Source: Chryseobacterium piscicola | Lineage (GTDB): Bacteria; Bacteroidota; Bacteroidia; Flavobacteriales; Weeksellaceae | Length of the DNA stretch: 64,000 nucleotides | Reading direction: 5' to 3' | Assembly: GCF_900156685.1 (NCBI RefSeq) | Contig: NZ_FTOJ01000012.1 | Span: 29,597-93,596 of the forward strand | In this document: in pieces, positions 34,809 through 44,903 of the stretch | Position numbering within the stretch: position 1 is the first letter of the stretch | Layout of the letters: the number at the start of each line of letters is the position of its first letter | Position numbers and translations under genes: made by a program | The notes under the pieces: model-generated | Told to the model about the DNA's origin: nothing | Databases searched by the model: none | The model's input: only the letters and a program-made list of their open reading frames with translations

Positions 34809-36305
34809 TTAAGAAATTAAAGATTTGTAAATAAACTGTACAGAGCTGCCCACCATGTCTATAATAGGTTGAGGGAAAATCCCCATTACAATCACAAATA
34901 CAGAAATACTTGCCAATACAGAGAATTCTACGGCCGATAGATCTTTAGCAGTACTTAAAACAGTATCATCACCTTTTCCAAACATTGCTTTTCCGTAAAA
35001 TCTGAGTAAATATACTGCACAAAGAATAACGGTTAATCCGGCAATGACAGTGGCTAAAACATTAAAGCTAAAAATAGATTTTATCAAAATAAATTCTCCG
35101 ATAAAACCATTCGTTAATGGAACTCCCATTGAACCTAAAATGATGATTAAGAAAAGAACTGCAAATTTTGGAGCAACTCTAGCCAAACCTCCCATCTGTC
35201 TTATATCTCTGGATTTGAATCTTTTGTATAAAATATCACAACAGTAGAAAAGACCAACAACGTTGATACCGTGAGCAAATGTCTGTACCAAGGCACCTTC
35301 GGCACCTTCTACATTGAAATTCCCTCTTAAAGTAACCACTGCTGAAGCAAAAATTCCCGCTACCATCAAGCCAACATGCGAGAAAGATGAATAGGCGATA
35401 ATTCTTTTCATATCAGTTTGAATAATTGCAATTAAAGCGCCGTGTACAATTCCTACAATTGCTAGAATGATAACAATCTGTCCGCTAATTCCTAAAATCG
35501 CAGATGGTGTGATTGGTAATAAATAACGGAGAACTCCGTAAATCGCCATCTTCAGCATAATCCCTGATAGAAGCATCGATCCTTGCGTAGGAGAGTAGGT
35601 ATACGTATCTGGTTGCCAAGTATGGAAAGGGAAGACAGGAAGCTTTACAGCAAAAGCAAAGAAAATCATCCAGAAAACAACTACTTGTTGTGTATCTCCC
35701 AAATTGGCATTATATAAATCTGTAAGTGCAAATGAAGCAGAGTGTATCCCAACATAAATTAAGCCTGCCAGCATAAATAAAGATCCTACGAAAGTATACA
35801 CGAAGAATTTGGTTGTAAACTCAAATCTTTTGTTCTCCTGACCCCAAAGTGCTGCGATAAACCAAATCGGAATCAAAGTTACTTCCCAGAAAATGTAGAA
35901 TAACAGTCCGTCTAAAGAAGTAAAAACTCCGATAAGACCGAATTGCATCAACAGAATCAATCCGTAGAAAGAATTTTTGTAGCTTACATTTTCGTTAAAA
36001 GATGATAGAATAATGATTGGCATCAAAATGTTGGTGAGCAACAATAGAAGCAAACTCATCCCGTCAATTCCGAAATGAAGGGTGCTTTTTATAAATTGTG
36101 ACCATGGATAGTTGATTTCATACTCTAAAACGCTGTCAACAGTAGGAGAGAAATCGAAATCTGCAGCTACATAAAACGTTAAAAGCATTTGTACAAGAGC
36201 AATCGCCAGTGCCACATATTTGCTGGAAGCACTCTTCCAGGCAAAAACCAATCCCGAACCTACGAGAGGTAAAAGTAATAATGTTAATAGTAAATAATAA
36301 GACAT
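34809..36305 (-). CDS. nuoM: NADH-quinone oxidoreductase subunit M
   Basis: This 498-residue antiporter-like membrane subunit has the conserved FGIDGMSLLLLLLTN, FPFHTWQPDTYTYSPT and RIIAYSSFSHVGLMVAG stretches. Conserved Lys and Glu residues in membrane helices form the proton path. It shares one base with the end of nuoL's start region, so nuoL and nuoM are coupled. Confidence 0.97.
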   Translation of the reverse strand: MSYYLLLTLLLLPLVGSGLVFAWKSASSKYVALAIALVQMLLTFYVAADFDFSPTVDSVLEYEINYPWSQFIKSTLHFGIDGMSLLLLLLTNILMPIIILSSFNENVSYKNSFYGLILLMQFGLIGVFTSLDGLLFYIFWEVTLIPIWFIAALWGQENKRFEFTTKFFVYTFVGSLFMLAGLIYVGIHSASFALTDLYNANLGDTQQVVVFWMIFFAFAVKLPVFPFHTWQPDTYTYSPTQGSMLLSGIMLKMAIYGVLRYLLPITPSAILGISGQIVIILAIVGIVHGALIAIIQTDMKRIIAYSSFSHVGLMVAGIFASAVVTLRGNFNVEGAEGALVQTFAHGINVVGLFYCCDILYKRFKSRDIRQMGGLARVAPKFAVLFLIIILGSMGVPLTNGFIGEFILIKSIFSFNVLATVIAGLTVILCAVYLLRFYGKAMFGKGDDTVLSTAKDLSAVEFSVLASISVFVIVMGIFPQPIIDMVGSSVQFIYKSLIS

Positions 36306-38218
36306 TATTGTAATATAAAGTTAACAATCAGTATAATTCCCACAGCTAAAGACATAATCAGAATGTAAGTTTCCACGTTTCCGTTTTGGATTCTTTTCAT
36401 TGATCTTCCGCTGTCTTCAGCGCCTTCTCCAACGAAGTCTACGACTCGGTCTAGAACGCCTTTGTCAAACATTTTGCCGCCACGCCCAAGTCCTTCAATA
36501 GTTTTTACAACTAAGGCATTGTAAATTTCGTCTACATATAGTTTTTTAGCAGATAGCTTTTCCCATCCGGTATATTGTTCTTCAGGTAATGCTTGTTTCT
36601 TTTTGTTTACATAAATATTTTTTACGATAAACCAAACTGTAAAGAACATTAAAACTGTCGCTCCCAAAAGAATCATTTCAGTTCCGAAAGAAACTCCTGA
36701 TAAAGTAGCTTCCATCTGTTTGTAGCTTTCTTCTGTAAGAACTGGCTTCAGCCATTCCATCAGTTTAGCATAATGACCGTGGCCTATAAAATGCGGAAGG
36801 TTAATTAAACCACCTAAAACTGAAAGAATTGCAAGTACAATCAACGGTAACGTCATTGTAGAAGGGCTTTCGTGTAAATGATGTTTCTGCTCTTCAGTAC
36901 CTCTGAACTCTCCATGGAAAGTCAGGTAATACAGTCTAAACATGTATGCTGCGGTAGTTGCTGCCAGTAAAAATAGAATCCCCCAGTACATAGGGTTTTT
37001 AGCAAAAGCGGCAACCAAAATTTCGTCTTTAGAGATCATTCCTGAAAGCAAAGGAAACCCTGAGATTGCCAAAGTTCCGATAAGGAATGTAAAATGAGTA
37101 ATCGGAATATATTTTTTAAGACCTCCCATGAAACGCATGTCCTGCTCATTACTCATTGCGTGAATTACAGAACCCGCTCCCAAGAACATTAAAGCTTTAA
37201 AGAATGCATGTGTCATTACGTGAAACATTGCAGTTGTATAAGCACCTAAACCTAGAGCAATAAACATAAAACCCAGTTGTGAAACTGTAGAATAGGCCAG
37301 TACTTTTTTGATGTCGTTTTGGCGCAGGGCATAGAAACCTGCTAAAGCTGCGGTTAAGAATCCGATGAAAAGAATTCCGCCCTGAACGGTTGGTGCTAAA
37401 GTAAATAAGAAGTTTGATCTTACTACTAAATAAATACCTGCCGTTACCATCGTAGCAGCGTGAATCAACGCTGAAACAGGAGTAGGACCAGCCATCGCAT
37501 CTGGCAACCAAGTGTATAAAGGAACTTGAGCAGATTTGCCCGTAGCTCCAATAAATAAACTTGAAGTGATGAAAATGATAATTGTTCCATCTAATTCAAA
37601 TTGCCCTGCGTTTTGTTTTATAGAAAGATAATCTACTGCGTTAGTTTGAGAAGCAATCATAAAGATCCCGATTAACAACGCAAGGTCACCAATTCGGTTC
37701 ATGATGAAAGCTTTTCTTGCCGCTTTACCGTATTCTTCATTGGTATACCAAAAACCAATGAGTAAGTAAGAACATAAACCTACACCTTCCCATCCTATGA
37801 ATAAGATTAAGTAGTTGCTACCCATTACCAAAAGTAACATGGAGAAGATAAATAAATTTAAATAAGTAAAAAACTTATAGAAACCTTTATCATGACTCAT
37901 GTATCCGATAGAGTAGAGGTGAATTAAAGATCCAATACCTGTAATAATCATCACCATCATTAATGAAAGCTGATCGATGAGGAAACCGAAATTTACCTGA
38001 ATACCATTTACTCTGAACCATTCAAAAGCAGTAAAAACCTGCGGTTGACTTTCAGAATCGAAATTTAAAAATAGATATATGGCAATTGCAAAAGATCCGA
38101 AAACCATTGCTGTAGCCAAAGAACCAACAACTATTTTAGGAAGATTTTTTCCGAAAAGTCCGTTGATGAGAAACCCTAAAAGAGGTAAAAGTATTATTGC
38201 ATACACTAAATTTTCCAT
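36305..38218 (-). CDS. nuoL: NADH-quinone oxidoreductase subunit L
   Basis: This 637-residue membrane subunit is the largest antiporter-like arm protein, ending with the long lateral helix region and a final membrane helix. It has GFLIDQLSLMMVMIITGIGS, PLYTWLPDAMAGPTPVSALIHAATMV and VLAYSTVSQLGFMFIALG. The length is normal (about 610-650). It follows nuoK by three bases and abuts nuoM. Confidence 0.97.
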   Translation of the reverse strand: MENLVYAIILLPLLGFLINGLFGKNLPKIVVGSLATAMVFGSFAIAIYLFLNFDSESQPQVFTAFEWFRVNGIQVNFGFLIDQLSLMMVMIITGIGSLIHLYSIGYMSHDKGFYKFFTYLNLFIFSMLLLVMGSNYLILFIGWEGVGLCSYLLIGFWYTNEEYGKAARKAFIMNRIGDLALLIGIFMIASQTNAVDYLSIKQNAGQFELDGTIIIFITSSLFIGATGKSAQVPLYTWLPDAMAGPTPVSALIHAATMVTAGIYLVVRSNFLFTLAPTVQGGILFIGFLTAALAGFYALRQNDIKKVLAYSTVSQLGFMFIALGLGAYTTAMFHVMTHAFFKALMFLGAGSVIHAMSNEQDMRFMGGLKKYIPITHFTFLIGTLAISGFPLLSGMISKDEILVAAFAKNPMYWGILFLLAATTAAYMFRLYYLTFHGEFRGTEEQKHHLHESPSTMTLPLIVLAILSVLGGLINLPHFIGHGHYAKLMEWLKPVLTEESYKQMEATLSGVSFGTEMILLGATVLMFFTVWFIVKNIYVNKKKQALPEEQYTGWEKLSAKKLYVDEIYNALVVKTIEGLGRGGKMFDKGVLDRVVDFVGEGAEDSGRSMKRIQNGNVETYILIMSLAVGIILIVNFILQ

Positions 38219-38221
38219 CCT

Positions 38222-38551
38222 TTATCCTCTTAATTTATTAAATATACTTACATCTACAGAGCGCGTATTTCGGTAAAGCATTGCAATAATTGCCAGACCT
38301 ACCGCAACTTCTGCAGCAGCAACTACCATGATAAAAAATACCAAAAGTTGTCCGTCACCATTTCCATTATATGCTGAGAAGGCAGCGAGTAAAAGATTTA
38401 CAGAATTGAGCATTAGCTCTACACAACCCAACATAACAATCGCATTTTTTCTTAGCAATACCCCTAAAACTCCCAAACTGAAAAGTACAGAGCTGAGCGT
38501 AATGAAATATTCTAAGGGAATGCTTTGCATAAAAGTATTTACTTCTCCCAT
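38222..38551 (-). CDS. nuoK: NADH-quinone oxidoreductase subunit K
   Basis: This 109-residue, three-helix membrane subunit is of normal length. The membrane Glu residues important for proton transfer lie in MLGCVELMLNSVNLLL and AAAEVAVGLAIIAMLYR. It is four bases after nuoJ and three before nuoL. Confidence 0.97.
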   Translation of the reverse strand: MGEVNTFMQSIPLEYFITLSSVLFSLGVLGVLLRKNAIVMLGCVELMLNSVNLLLAAFSAYNGNGDGQLLVFFIMVVAAAEVAVGLAIIAMLYRNTRSVDVSIFNKLRG

Positions 38552-38555
38552 AATT

Positions 38556-39053
38556 TTATAAATCTTTTTTACCGATTAATACCGCACCTACAATACCCGC
38601 CAAAATCAAGATTGAAGCAAGCTCAAACGGCAAAACATATTCGTTGAATAAAAGTCTACCCAAATTTTTGGTAAGACCTACACCTTTATCTACATTATCA
38701 ACAACCACATGATTTTGTTGTACTCCTCTGAAAACGCCTAAAATCCCAATCAAAAGAAGACCTGCTGTAAAAACTCCAACAAATTTTAAAGTATTGCTCT
38801 TCTTACTTTCGTCTTCTTTATTAAGGTTGAGCATCATTAAGATATATAGGAATAAAACCATGATTGCACCAGCGTAAACGATGATTTGTATAATTGCCAG
38901 AAACTGGGCATTCAGAAGAATGTACATTCCGGCGATTGAAAACATTGTAACAATTAATGACAAAATAGCGTATAGAGGATTTCTCGCAAATACGAAGTAA
39001 ACCGCACTAGAAACTGCTAAAAACGCCACCAAGAAAAATAAAATCTGATCCAT
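38556..39053 (-). CDS. nuoJ: NADH-quinone oxidoreductase subunit J
   Basis: This 165-residue membrane subunit has five predicted helices and the family stretch ILSLIVTMFSIAGMYILLNAQFLAIIQI, then VYAGAIMVLFLYILMML. It overlaps the nuoI stop by one base. Confidence 0.96.
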   Translation of the reverse strand: MDQILFFLVAFLAVSSAVYFVFARNPLYAILSLIVTMFSIAGMYILLNAQFLAIIQIIVYAGAIMVLFLYILMMLNLNKEDESKKSNTLKFVGVFTAGLLLIGILGVFRGVQQNHVVVDNVDKGVGLTKNLGRLLFNEYVLPFELASILILAGIVGAVLIGKKDL

Positions 39054-39610
39054 TATTTTACCGCATTTTTTTGTTTCTCGGACTGTCTTTCTGTAATGTC
39101 AATCCTTTCATTAATTTTTTCAACTAATTTATCTTTTCCGTAAATAAAAGAACCTCTGTTAGTTTCTACATCTACCAAACGGTCTGTAAGATAAATTGCA
39201 GATTTTGGGCAAGCTTCTTCACACATTCCGCAGAAAATACATCTTAGCATATTGATTTCATATACTGATGCATATTTTTCTTCGCGGTAAAGATCTTTTT
39301 CTTCTCTTGTTCTTTCTGAAGCTGTCATTGTAATGGCTTCCGCAGGACATGCCACCGCACACAAACCACAAGCTGTGCATCTTTCTCTTCCTTCTTCATC
39401 TCTTTTCAGAACATGCTGACCTCTCCAGATATCTGCTCTCGGTTTTTGTACTTCCGGATAAGAATAAACATTAGGAGCACGTTTTACAACGGTTCTCACA
39501 GCATGTTTAAAAGTAATCCCCATTCCCTTGAAAATCGCCGGAAGGTAGATTTTCTCAGAAAAGGTCATTTCTTTATTCGAAACAACTTTTGATCTGTTTG
39601 TAAGTTTCAT
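39053..39610 (-). CDS. nuoI: NADH-quinone oxidoreductase subunit I
   Basis: This 185-residue peripheral-arm subunit carries two [4Fe-4S] clusters (N6a and N6b) in the motifs CTACGLCAVACP and CIFCGMCEEACP. It relays electrons from NuoG to NuoB. The N-terminal helix region (LPAIFKGMGITFKHAVRTV) contacts the membrane arm. It is 112 bases downstream of nuoH, with repeat-like AT-rich filler between. Confidence 0.97.
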   Translation of the reverse strand: MKLTNRSKVVSNKEMTFSEKIYLPAIFKGMGITFKHAVRTVVKRAPNVYSYPEVQKPRADIWRGQHVLKRDEEGRERCTACGLCAVACPAEAITMTASERTREEKDLYREEKYASVYEINMLRCIFCGMCEEACPKSAIYLTDRLVDVETNRGSFIYGKDKLVEKINERIDITERQSEKQKNAVK

Positions 39611-39722
39611 TTAATTATAGATATTAGATGTTAGACATTAGATTTTAGACTAATCTTGTCTGTTATCTTAATTATTTACTATTTTATTTTAAAATGATAA
39701 TGTTAATTATCAAATTCTCTTC

Positions 39723-40787
39723 TTAATTTCCAAAAGCTAATATTACAGCTCCTGTAATCATCAGGTTCACTAAAGCCAATGGAATTAAAGTTTTCCATCC
39801 TAAGTGCATCAATTGGTCATATCTGAATCTAGGAAGCGTCCATCTGATCCACATAAAGATTAAAATTCCAACAATTGTTTTGGTTAAAAATGCTACAATA
39901 CTTAAAATTCCTGCTGCATTTTCTCCCCAATTCTGCGTTACCCATTCAATTCCAGGATAGTTGTATCCACCGAAGAAAAGAACGACCATGAAAGCATTAG
40001 AAATAAACATATTCACGTATTCCCCAAACATGTATAAACCTAATTTCATTGAAGAATATTCAGTAGAATACCCTGTTACCAATTCAGATTCACACTCAGG
40101 TAAATCGAAAGGGTGACGGTTGGTTTCTGCCAAAGCTGCCACAAAGAAGATAAGGAATGCCAATGGTTGGTAGAAAATATTCCAATTCATACCAGAACCG
40201 ATAGGGATAATTCCCCAAAGCTTTCCTTCAGTTTGATTTTCAGTAATTACTTTTAAATCTAAACTTCCCGTCATCATGATGATAGAAAGTAGAGCAAGCC
40301 CCATCGCTAATTCGTAAGAAATCATCTGCGAAGAAGCACGAATTGCACCTAGTAAAGAATATTTGTTATTAGAAGCCCAGCCTCCAATCATTATTCCATA
40401 AACACCGATTGAAGCCATACCGATAATAAAAAGTACACCTACATCAATATTGGCAACTTGTAAATCATAAGATACATCACCAATATTCAATGTTTTACCC
40501 CAAGGAATAACCGCTCCGGTAATCAAAGAGATAAACATCACCAACGCAGGTCCCAATACAAAGAGAAATTTTTCTGCATTTTGCGGTGTGAAATCTTCTT
40601 TAAAGAAAAATTTTCCACCATCTGCAAGAGGCTGCAGCAAACCAAATGGTCCGGATCTGTTGGGCCCAATCCTGTCTTGCATAATTGCCGCCACTTTTCT
40701 TTCTGCCCAGGTAGAGTAGGCCGCTATCGTTAATGATAACAGGAAAAGTGCCAGTACAAGTATTAATTTAAATGTAAGTAAATCCAT
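39723..40787 (-). CDS. nuoH: NADH-quinone oxidoreductase subunit H
   Basis: This 354-residue membrane subunit forms the quinone-binding site. It has MQDRIGPNRSGPFGLLQPLADGGKFF, AETNRHPFDLPECESELVTGY and SSMKLGLYMFGEYVNMF, and is of typical length for Bacteroidota. Confidence 0.97.
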   Translation of the reverse strand: MDLLTFKLILVLALFLLSLTIAAYSTWAERKVAAIMQDRIGPNRSGPFGLLQPLADGGKFFFKEDFTPQNAEKFLFVLGPALVMFISLITGAVIPWGKTLNIGDVSYDLQVANIDVGVLFIIGMASIGVYGIMIGGWASNNKYSLLGAIRASSQMISYELAMGLALLSIIMMTGSLDLKVITENQTEGKLWGIIPIGSGMNWNIFYQPLAFLIFFVAALAETNRHPFDLPECESELVTGYSTEYSSMKLGLYMFGEYVNMFISNAFMVVLFFGGYNYPGIEWVTQNWGENAAGILSIVAFLTKTIVGILIFMWIRWTLPRFRYDQLMHLGWKTLIPLALVNLMITGAVILAFGN

Positions 40788-40860
40788 TCTAAATTTTAGA
40801 TTTTAGATTTTAGATTATAAATTCATTTAAAATTTACAATCTAAAATTTATAATTTATTG

Positions 40861-41859
40861 TTATTTTTCGTCTTTTTCGCTGATTTCTTTCGCCATCGGA
40901 TTGTCTAAAACTCTCAATTCGTCTTTAGGTTTTTCGTAATGGTTTAATGAAATAACAGAATGTCTGTCGATATGTCTCGGACCTTCAATGTTCCAGTCTG
41001 ATAAATTTTTTCTTTCGAAACGGCAAGTATCACAAATAAATTCTTCAACTTCTCCCCACTGATCTTTTCTTGCAGTAACTCTTACGATTTCGTCACCTTT
41101 CATGTAAACAGTAGCTTTACCAGAACATTTATCACATTTACAAGAAGCATTCATTGGCTTTGTAAACCAAACTCTGCTTGTAAAACGTGCTGTTCTATCT
41201 GTTAATGCTCCCACAGGGCAAACATCGATTACGTTTCCGATGAAGTCATTATCTAAAGCTTTATTTAAATAAGTAGAAATTTCAGCATGATCTCCTCTGA
41301 ACAAAATTCCGTGCTCACGCTCACCTGTTAATTGATTTGCAGCTAAAACACATCTTGCACATAAGATGCAACGGTTCATATTCAATTTAATATGGGGACC
41401 TAAGTCATCTGCTTCGTAAGTATTTCTTTCAAATTCAGTTCTGGTTTCCAGATTTCCGTGCTCGTAGCCTAGATCCTGAAGGTGACATTCTCCAGCCTGA
41501 TCACACACTGGGCAATCTAAAGGGTGGTTCACCAATAAGAATTCAGTAACTGCTTTACGGCCTTCTTGTGCTTTATCAGAAGAAAGGTTTTTCACTTCCA
41601 TCCCGTCCATCACATTTGTTCTGCAGCTTGCTACCAATTTCGGCATTGGACGCGGATCTGCTTCCGAACCTTTAGAAACCTCTACCAAACATGTTCTGCA
41701 TCTTCCTCCACTGGCTTCCAATTTGCTGTAATAGCACATTGCAGGTGGTACAGATTTTCCGCCGATTTGTCTTGCTGCTTCCAAAATAGAAGTTCCAGGC
41801 AAAACTTCAGCAGTTTGTCCGTCTATCGTTATTTTAAATTTCTTAACCTCTTCGCTCAT
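40861..41859 (-). CDS. nuoG: NADH-quinone oxidoreductase subunit G, short form
   Basis: This 332-residue protein represents only the N-terminal third of a standard NuoG (about 900). The [2Fe-2S] domain is present (CYYSKLEASGGRCRTC and SCRT), as are the His-Cys cluster (HPLDCPVCDQAGECHLQDLG), the next [4Fe-4S] site (CILCARCVLA and VCPVGA) and a CKCDKC...CDTC site. The molybdopterin-like domain is missing. Such short forms are usual in Flavobacteria. The frame ends cleanly, and no remnant of the missing domain follows before nuoH. Confidence 0.9.
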   Translation of the reverse strand: MSEEVKKFKITIDGQTAEVLPGTSILEAARQIGGKSVPPAMCYYSKLEASGGRCRTCLVEVSKGSEADPRPMPKLVASCRTNVMDGMEVKNLSSDKAQEGRKAVTEFLLVNHPLDCPVCDQAGECHLQDLGYEHGNLETRTEFERNTYEADDLGPHIKLNMNRCILCARCVLAANQLTGEREHGILFRGDHAEISTYLNKALDNDFIGNVIDVCPVGALTDRTARFTSRVWFTKPMNASCKCDKCSGKATVYMKGDEIVRVTARKDQWGEVEEFICDTCRFERKNLSDWNIEGPRHIDRHSVISLNHYEKPKDELRVLDNPMAKEISEKDEK

Positions 41860-41916
41860 ATTCTTTCGCTTTATAATGCGCTAAGCAATAGTTCTATTTT
41901 ATTAATTAAAATCAAA

Positions 41917-42786
41917 TTACTTTGATCTTTTTGTTGTGTTAAATGTATATCCGATTCCAAAATTAACTTGGTAGAATACAAAGTCCTGACTGGCTTTATC
42001 AGGTTTATTATTAAGAGTTGTTTTAATATCCGGCATATTGATGTACCCGAATTTTCCTTCTACTCTTGCCATAATATGTTTCCAAAAAACAAAATTGATG
42101 TTGGTTCTTGCATCCAACCCAAATCCTGCTATATGGTATCTGTCACTTCTTTCGTTTGAGAATAATTTTACATTGCTTTTAGGAAATAATACTCCTGCAC
42201 CAGCACCATAAGCCCAATATATATCAAAATTCTTTTTGTCTAATAGATTTTTATAATTCTCAAGACCCGCATTTACATAATTAAGTCCGTCTGTATGTTC
42301 AAAAGTAAGAAATTGCTCATCCTTTAAATTAACTTCCCCATTCTGAACCATCGCTGCATATTTAGGATCTGAAATATTTCCTTTAAACCCAACAGTCTGA
42401 TCTTGATCCATCACATATTTCATGTGATCTGTTCCTACAACTAGAGCTACATTATCTTTTAAAAAATAAGCCAATCTAAAATTAAATTGAGGTATAGAAA
42501 GCCTTGTGGGATCTATATACGCCATGCTTAATTCTGAAGGTCTGTCATGCGCTACAACATTGTTCAGCGTAAAATCGTAACCATTTCCTTTAAATTTGAT
42601 ATCAGAGTTACTAAATCCTGCTCTGTTCCAACCCCAAAAAACGAACATTGCTCCTTTTTTGAACGAACTTTTTGATGTTTCTACAATTATTCCGTCATCG
42701 TGTTGTTGTGTTTGTTCAGAATTTTTAATGTTTTGAGCAAAAACAAAATTCGACATGAATAATCCAACAACAATAATCTTCTTCAA
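41917..42786 (-). CDS. Outer-membrane beta-barrel-like protein inside the nuo operon
   Basis: This 289-residue protein has a signal peptide (KKIIVVGLFMSNFVFAQ) and then alternating beta-strands: GAMFVFWGWNRAGF, FDIYWAYGAGAGVLFP, IMARVEGKFGYINM and FYQVNFGIGYTF. That is typical of an outer-membrane porin-like barrel. It lies 14 bases after nuoF and 57 before nuoG on the same strand, so it must share the nuo transcript. It has no known complex I role and I recognise no named family. Confidence 0.8.
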   Translation of the reverse strand: MKKIIVVGLFMSNFVFAQNIKNSEQTQQHDDGIIVETSKSSFKKGAMFVFWGWNRAGFSNSDIKFKGNGYDFTLNNVVAHDRPSELSMAYIDPTRLSIPQFNFRLAYFLKDNVALVVGTDHMKYVMDQDQTVGFKGNISDPKYAAMVQNGEVNLKDEQFLTFEHTDGLNYVNAGLENYKNLLDKKNFDIYWAYGAGAGVLFPKSNVKLFSNERSDRYHIAGFGLDARTNINFVFWKHIMARVEGKFGYINMPDIKTTLNNKPDKASQDFVFYQVNFGIGYTFNTTKRSK

Positions 42787-42800
42787 ACCTTCAATCTTTA

Positions 42801-44156
42801 TTAATTACTTGCTGCAGCTGGAATTGGGTCTGCATAATTGGCTAAACCGTAATTTTGAGTTTGGCTCAACTCTGGGTTGTTCACGTGCCATTCAAACTCA
42901 TCTCTGAAGTGTCTGATAGCAGCGGCAACTGGCCAAGCAGCTGCGTCTCCCAAAGGGCAAATGGTGTTACCTTCTATTTTTCTCTGGATATCCCAAAGTA
43001 GATCGATATCTTCCATTTTTCCTTCTCCTTTTTCTATTTTTTTCAAAATTTTATGCATCCATCCCGTTCCTTCGCGGCAAGGAGTACATTGTCCGCAACT
43101 TTCGTGGTGGTAAAATCTTGCTAAAGTCATGGTATGTTCTACAATACATTGGTCTTCATCCAAAACGATAAATCCTCCTGAACCCATCATTGTTCCTGTA
43201 GCAAAACCACCGTCAGCAAGAGATTCATAGTTCATGTATCTTGGTTCACCGTTTATGGTTTTCAATAATAAATTTGCCGGAACAATTGGCACTGAACTTC
43301 CTCCAGGAATACAAGCTTTCAGCTTTTTACCGTTTGGAATTCCACCACAATATTCGTCAGAGTAAATGAATTCTTCAACCGTAATGGTCATGTCGATTTC
43401 GTAAACTCCTGGTTTGTTGATGTTTCCACAAGCAGAAATTAATTTTGTACCAGTAGATCTACCAACACCTATTTTAGCATATTCTGCTCCTGTAATATCA
43501 ATAATTGGAACGATAGCAGCGATAGATTCAACGTTATTTACAACTGTTGGTCTTTCCCAAAGTCCTTTTACAGCTGGGAAAGGTGGTTTCAATCTTGGGT
43601 TTCCTCTTTTCCCTTCAAGAGATTCAAGTAAAGCTGTTTCTTCACCGCAGATATAAGCTCCGCCACCTCTTTGAACATAAATTTCGCAATCGAAACCAGT
43701 TCCTAAGATGTTTTTACCTAAAAAACCTGCCGCTTTAGCCTCTTCAATTGCTTCTTCTAAAATATCAGGAATCCATGAATATTCTCCACGTATGTAGATG
43801 TAAGAAACATTTGAACCTAAAACGAAAGACGAAATCAGCATTCCTTCAATCAAAAGATGAGGAAGAAATTCCATCAAATATCGATCTTTGAAAGTTCCTG
43901 GTTCAGATTCATCTGCATTTACAACCAAGTGTCTTGGCACGCCTTCTGGTTTTGCTAGAAAGCTCCACTTCATCCCAGTTGGGAAACCTGCACCACCACG
44001 ACCACGAAGACCTGAAACTTTCACTTCTTCAAGGATTTCTTCGGGTGTCATTTTTAAGGCTTTTTCTGCTGCTGTGTAACCTCCCTGTTTACGGTAAGTT
44101 TCAAAGTAACGAATGCCTTCTATGTGTGCGTCTTTAAGTAAAAGTTTTTTACTCAT
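42801..44156 (-). CDS. nuoF: NADH-quinone oxidoreductase subunit F
   Basis: This 451-residue subunit binds NADH, FMN and a [4Fe-4S] cluster (N3). It has the nucleotide motifs LRGRGGAGFPTGMKW and RGGGAYICGEETALLESLEG and the cluster ligands SCGQCTPCREG and GNTICPLGDA. It begins electron transfer from NADH. The outer-membrane-type gene follows it. Confidence 0.97.
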   Translation of the reverse strand: MSKKLLLKDAHIEGIRYFETYRKQGGYTAAEKALKMTPEEILEEVKVSGLRGRGGAGFPTGMKWSFLAKPEGVPRHLVVNADESEPGTFKDRYLMEFLPHLLIEGMLISSFVLGSNVSYIYIRGEYSWIPDILEEAIEEAKAAGFLGKNILGTGFDCEIYVQRGGGAYICGEETALLESLEGKRGNPRLKPPFPAVKGLWERPTVVNNVESIAAIVPIIDITGAEYAKIGVGRSTGTKLISACGNINKPGVYEIDMTITVEEFIYSDEYCGGIPNGKKLKACIPGGSSVPIVPANLLLKTINGEPRYMNYESLADGGFATGTMMGSGGFIVLDEDQCIVEHTMTLARFYHHESCGQCTPCREGTGWMHKILKKIEKGEGKMEDIDLLWDIQRKIEGNTICPLGDAAAWPVAAAIRHFRDEFEWHVNNPELSQTQNYGLANYADPIPAAASN

Positions 44157-44258
44157 TTTTATTTGCTTATTGCAATTAGCTTTTGGCCTTTTGCATTAAT
44201 TAGTATTAAACGTTAAGTGAATAATTTAAAATCTAAAATTTAGAATTTAAAATTTCTA

Positions 44259-44768
44259 TTAGCCCAAATCAACTTGTCCTTCTCTGCAAAGATCAAGTAT
44301 TTCGTCTACTTTTTCTATGGTTAAATTTTCGTGATAGAACTTTCCTAATTGTAACATTGGTGCGTATCCGCAAGCCCCTAAGCATTCAGCAGGTTTCAAA
44401 GTAAACATTCCGTCTGCAGTAGTTTCGCCGTCTTTAATGTTGAGTTTTGTTCTGATGTGGTCTAATATTTTTTCACTTCCACGAACCATACAAGGTCCTG
44501 TTCTGCAAACTTCCAAAACATATTTACCAACCGGTTTCATATTGAACATGGTATAGAAAGTGGCTACTTCGTATACTTCAATTGGCTTAATACTCAATAA
44601 TTCAGCAACATAATCCATCACTGGAACGTCTAACCAACCTCCGAATTCTTTCTGTGCAATATGCAGCACAGGAAGAAGAGCAGATTTTTGTCTTCCCTCA
44701 GGGTATCTTGCCATGATTTTATGGACCTGCTGTAAACTTTCTGGTTTAAAAGCTATTGTTTCGCTCAT
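44259..44768 (-). CDS. nuoE: NADH-quinone oxidoreductase subunit E
   Basis: This 169-residue thioredoxin-fold subunit holds a [2Fe-2S] cluster (N1a) with ligands in EVCRTGPCMVRG and AECLGACGYAPM. It pairs with NuoF. It is separated from nuoD by 135 and from nuoF by 102 AT-rich bases. Confidence 0.97.
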   Translation of the reverse strand: MSETIAFKPESLQQVHKIMARYPEGRQKSALLPVLHIAQKEFGGWLDVPVMDYVAELLSIKPIEVYEVATFYTMFNMKPVGKYVLEVCRTGPCMVRGSEKILDHIRTKLNIKDGETTADGMFTLKPAECLGACGYAPMLQLGKFYHENLTIEKVDEILDLCREGQVDLG

Positions 44769-44903
44769 ACTTAAAGATTTTAGATTTTAGAACTAAGATT
44801 TTAGATGAAAATCTTAGTTCTAAAAATCTTATCAATTTTATAATTTTATGTTTAATAATTTTAGATTAATTTAAAATTCATAATCTAACATTTATAATTT
44901 CTT

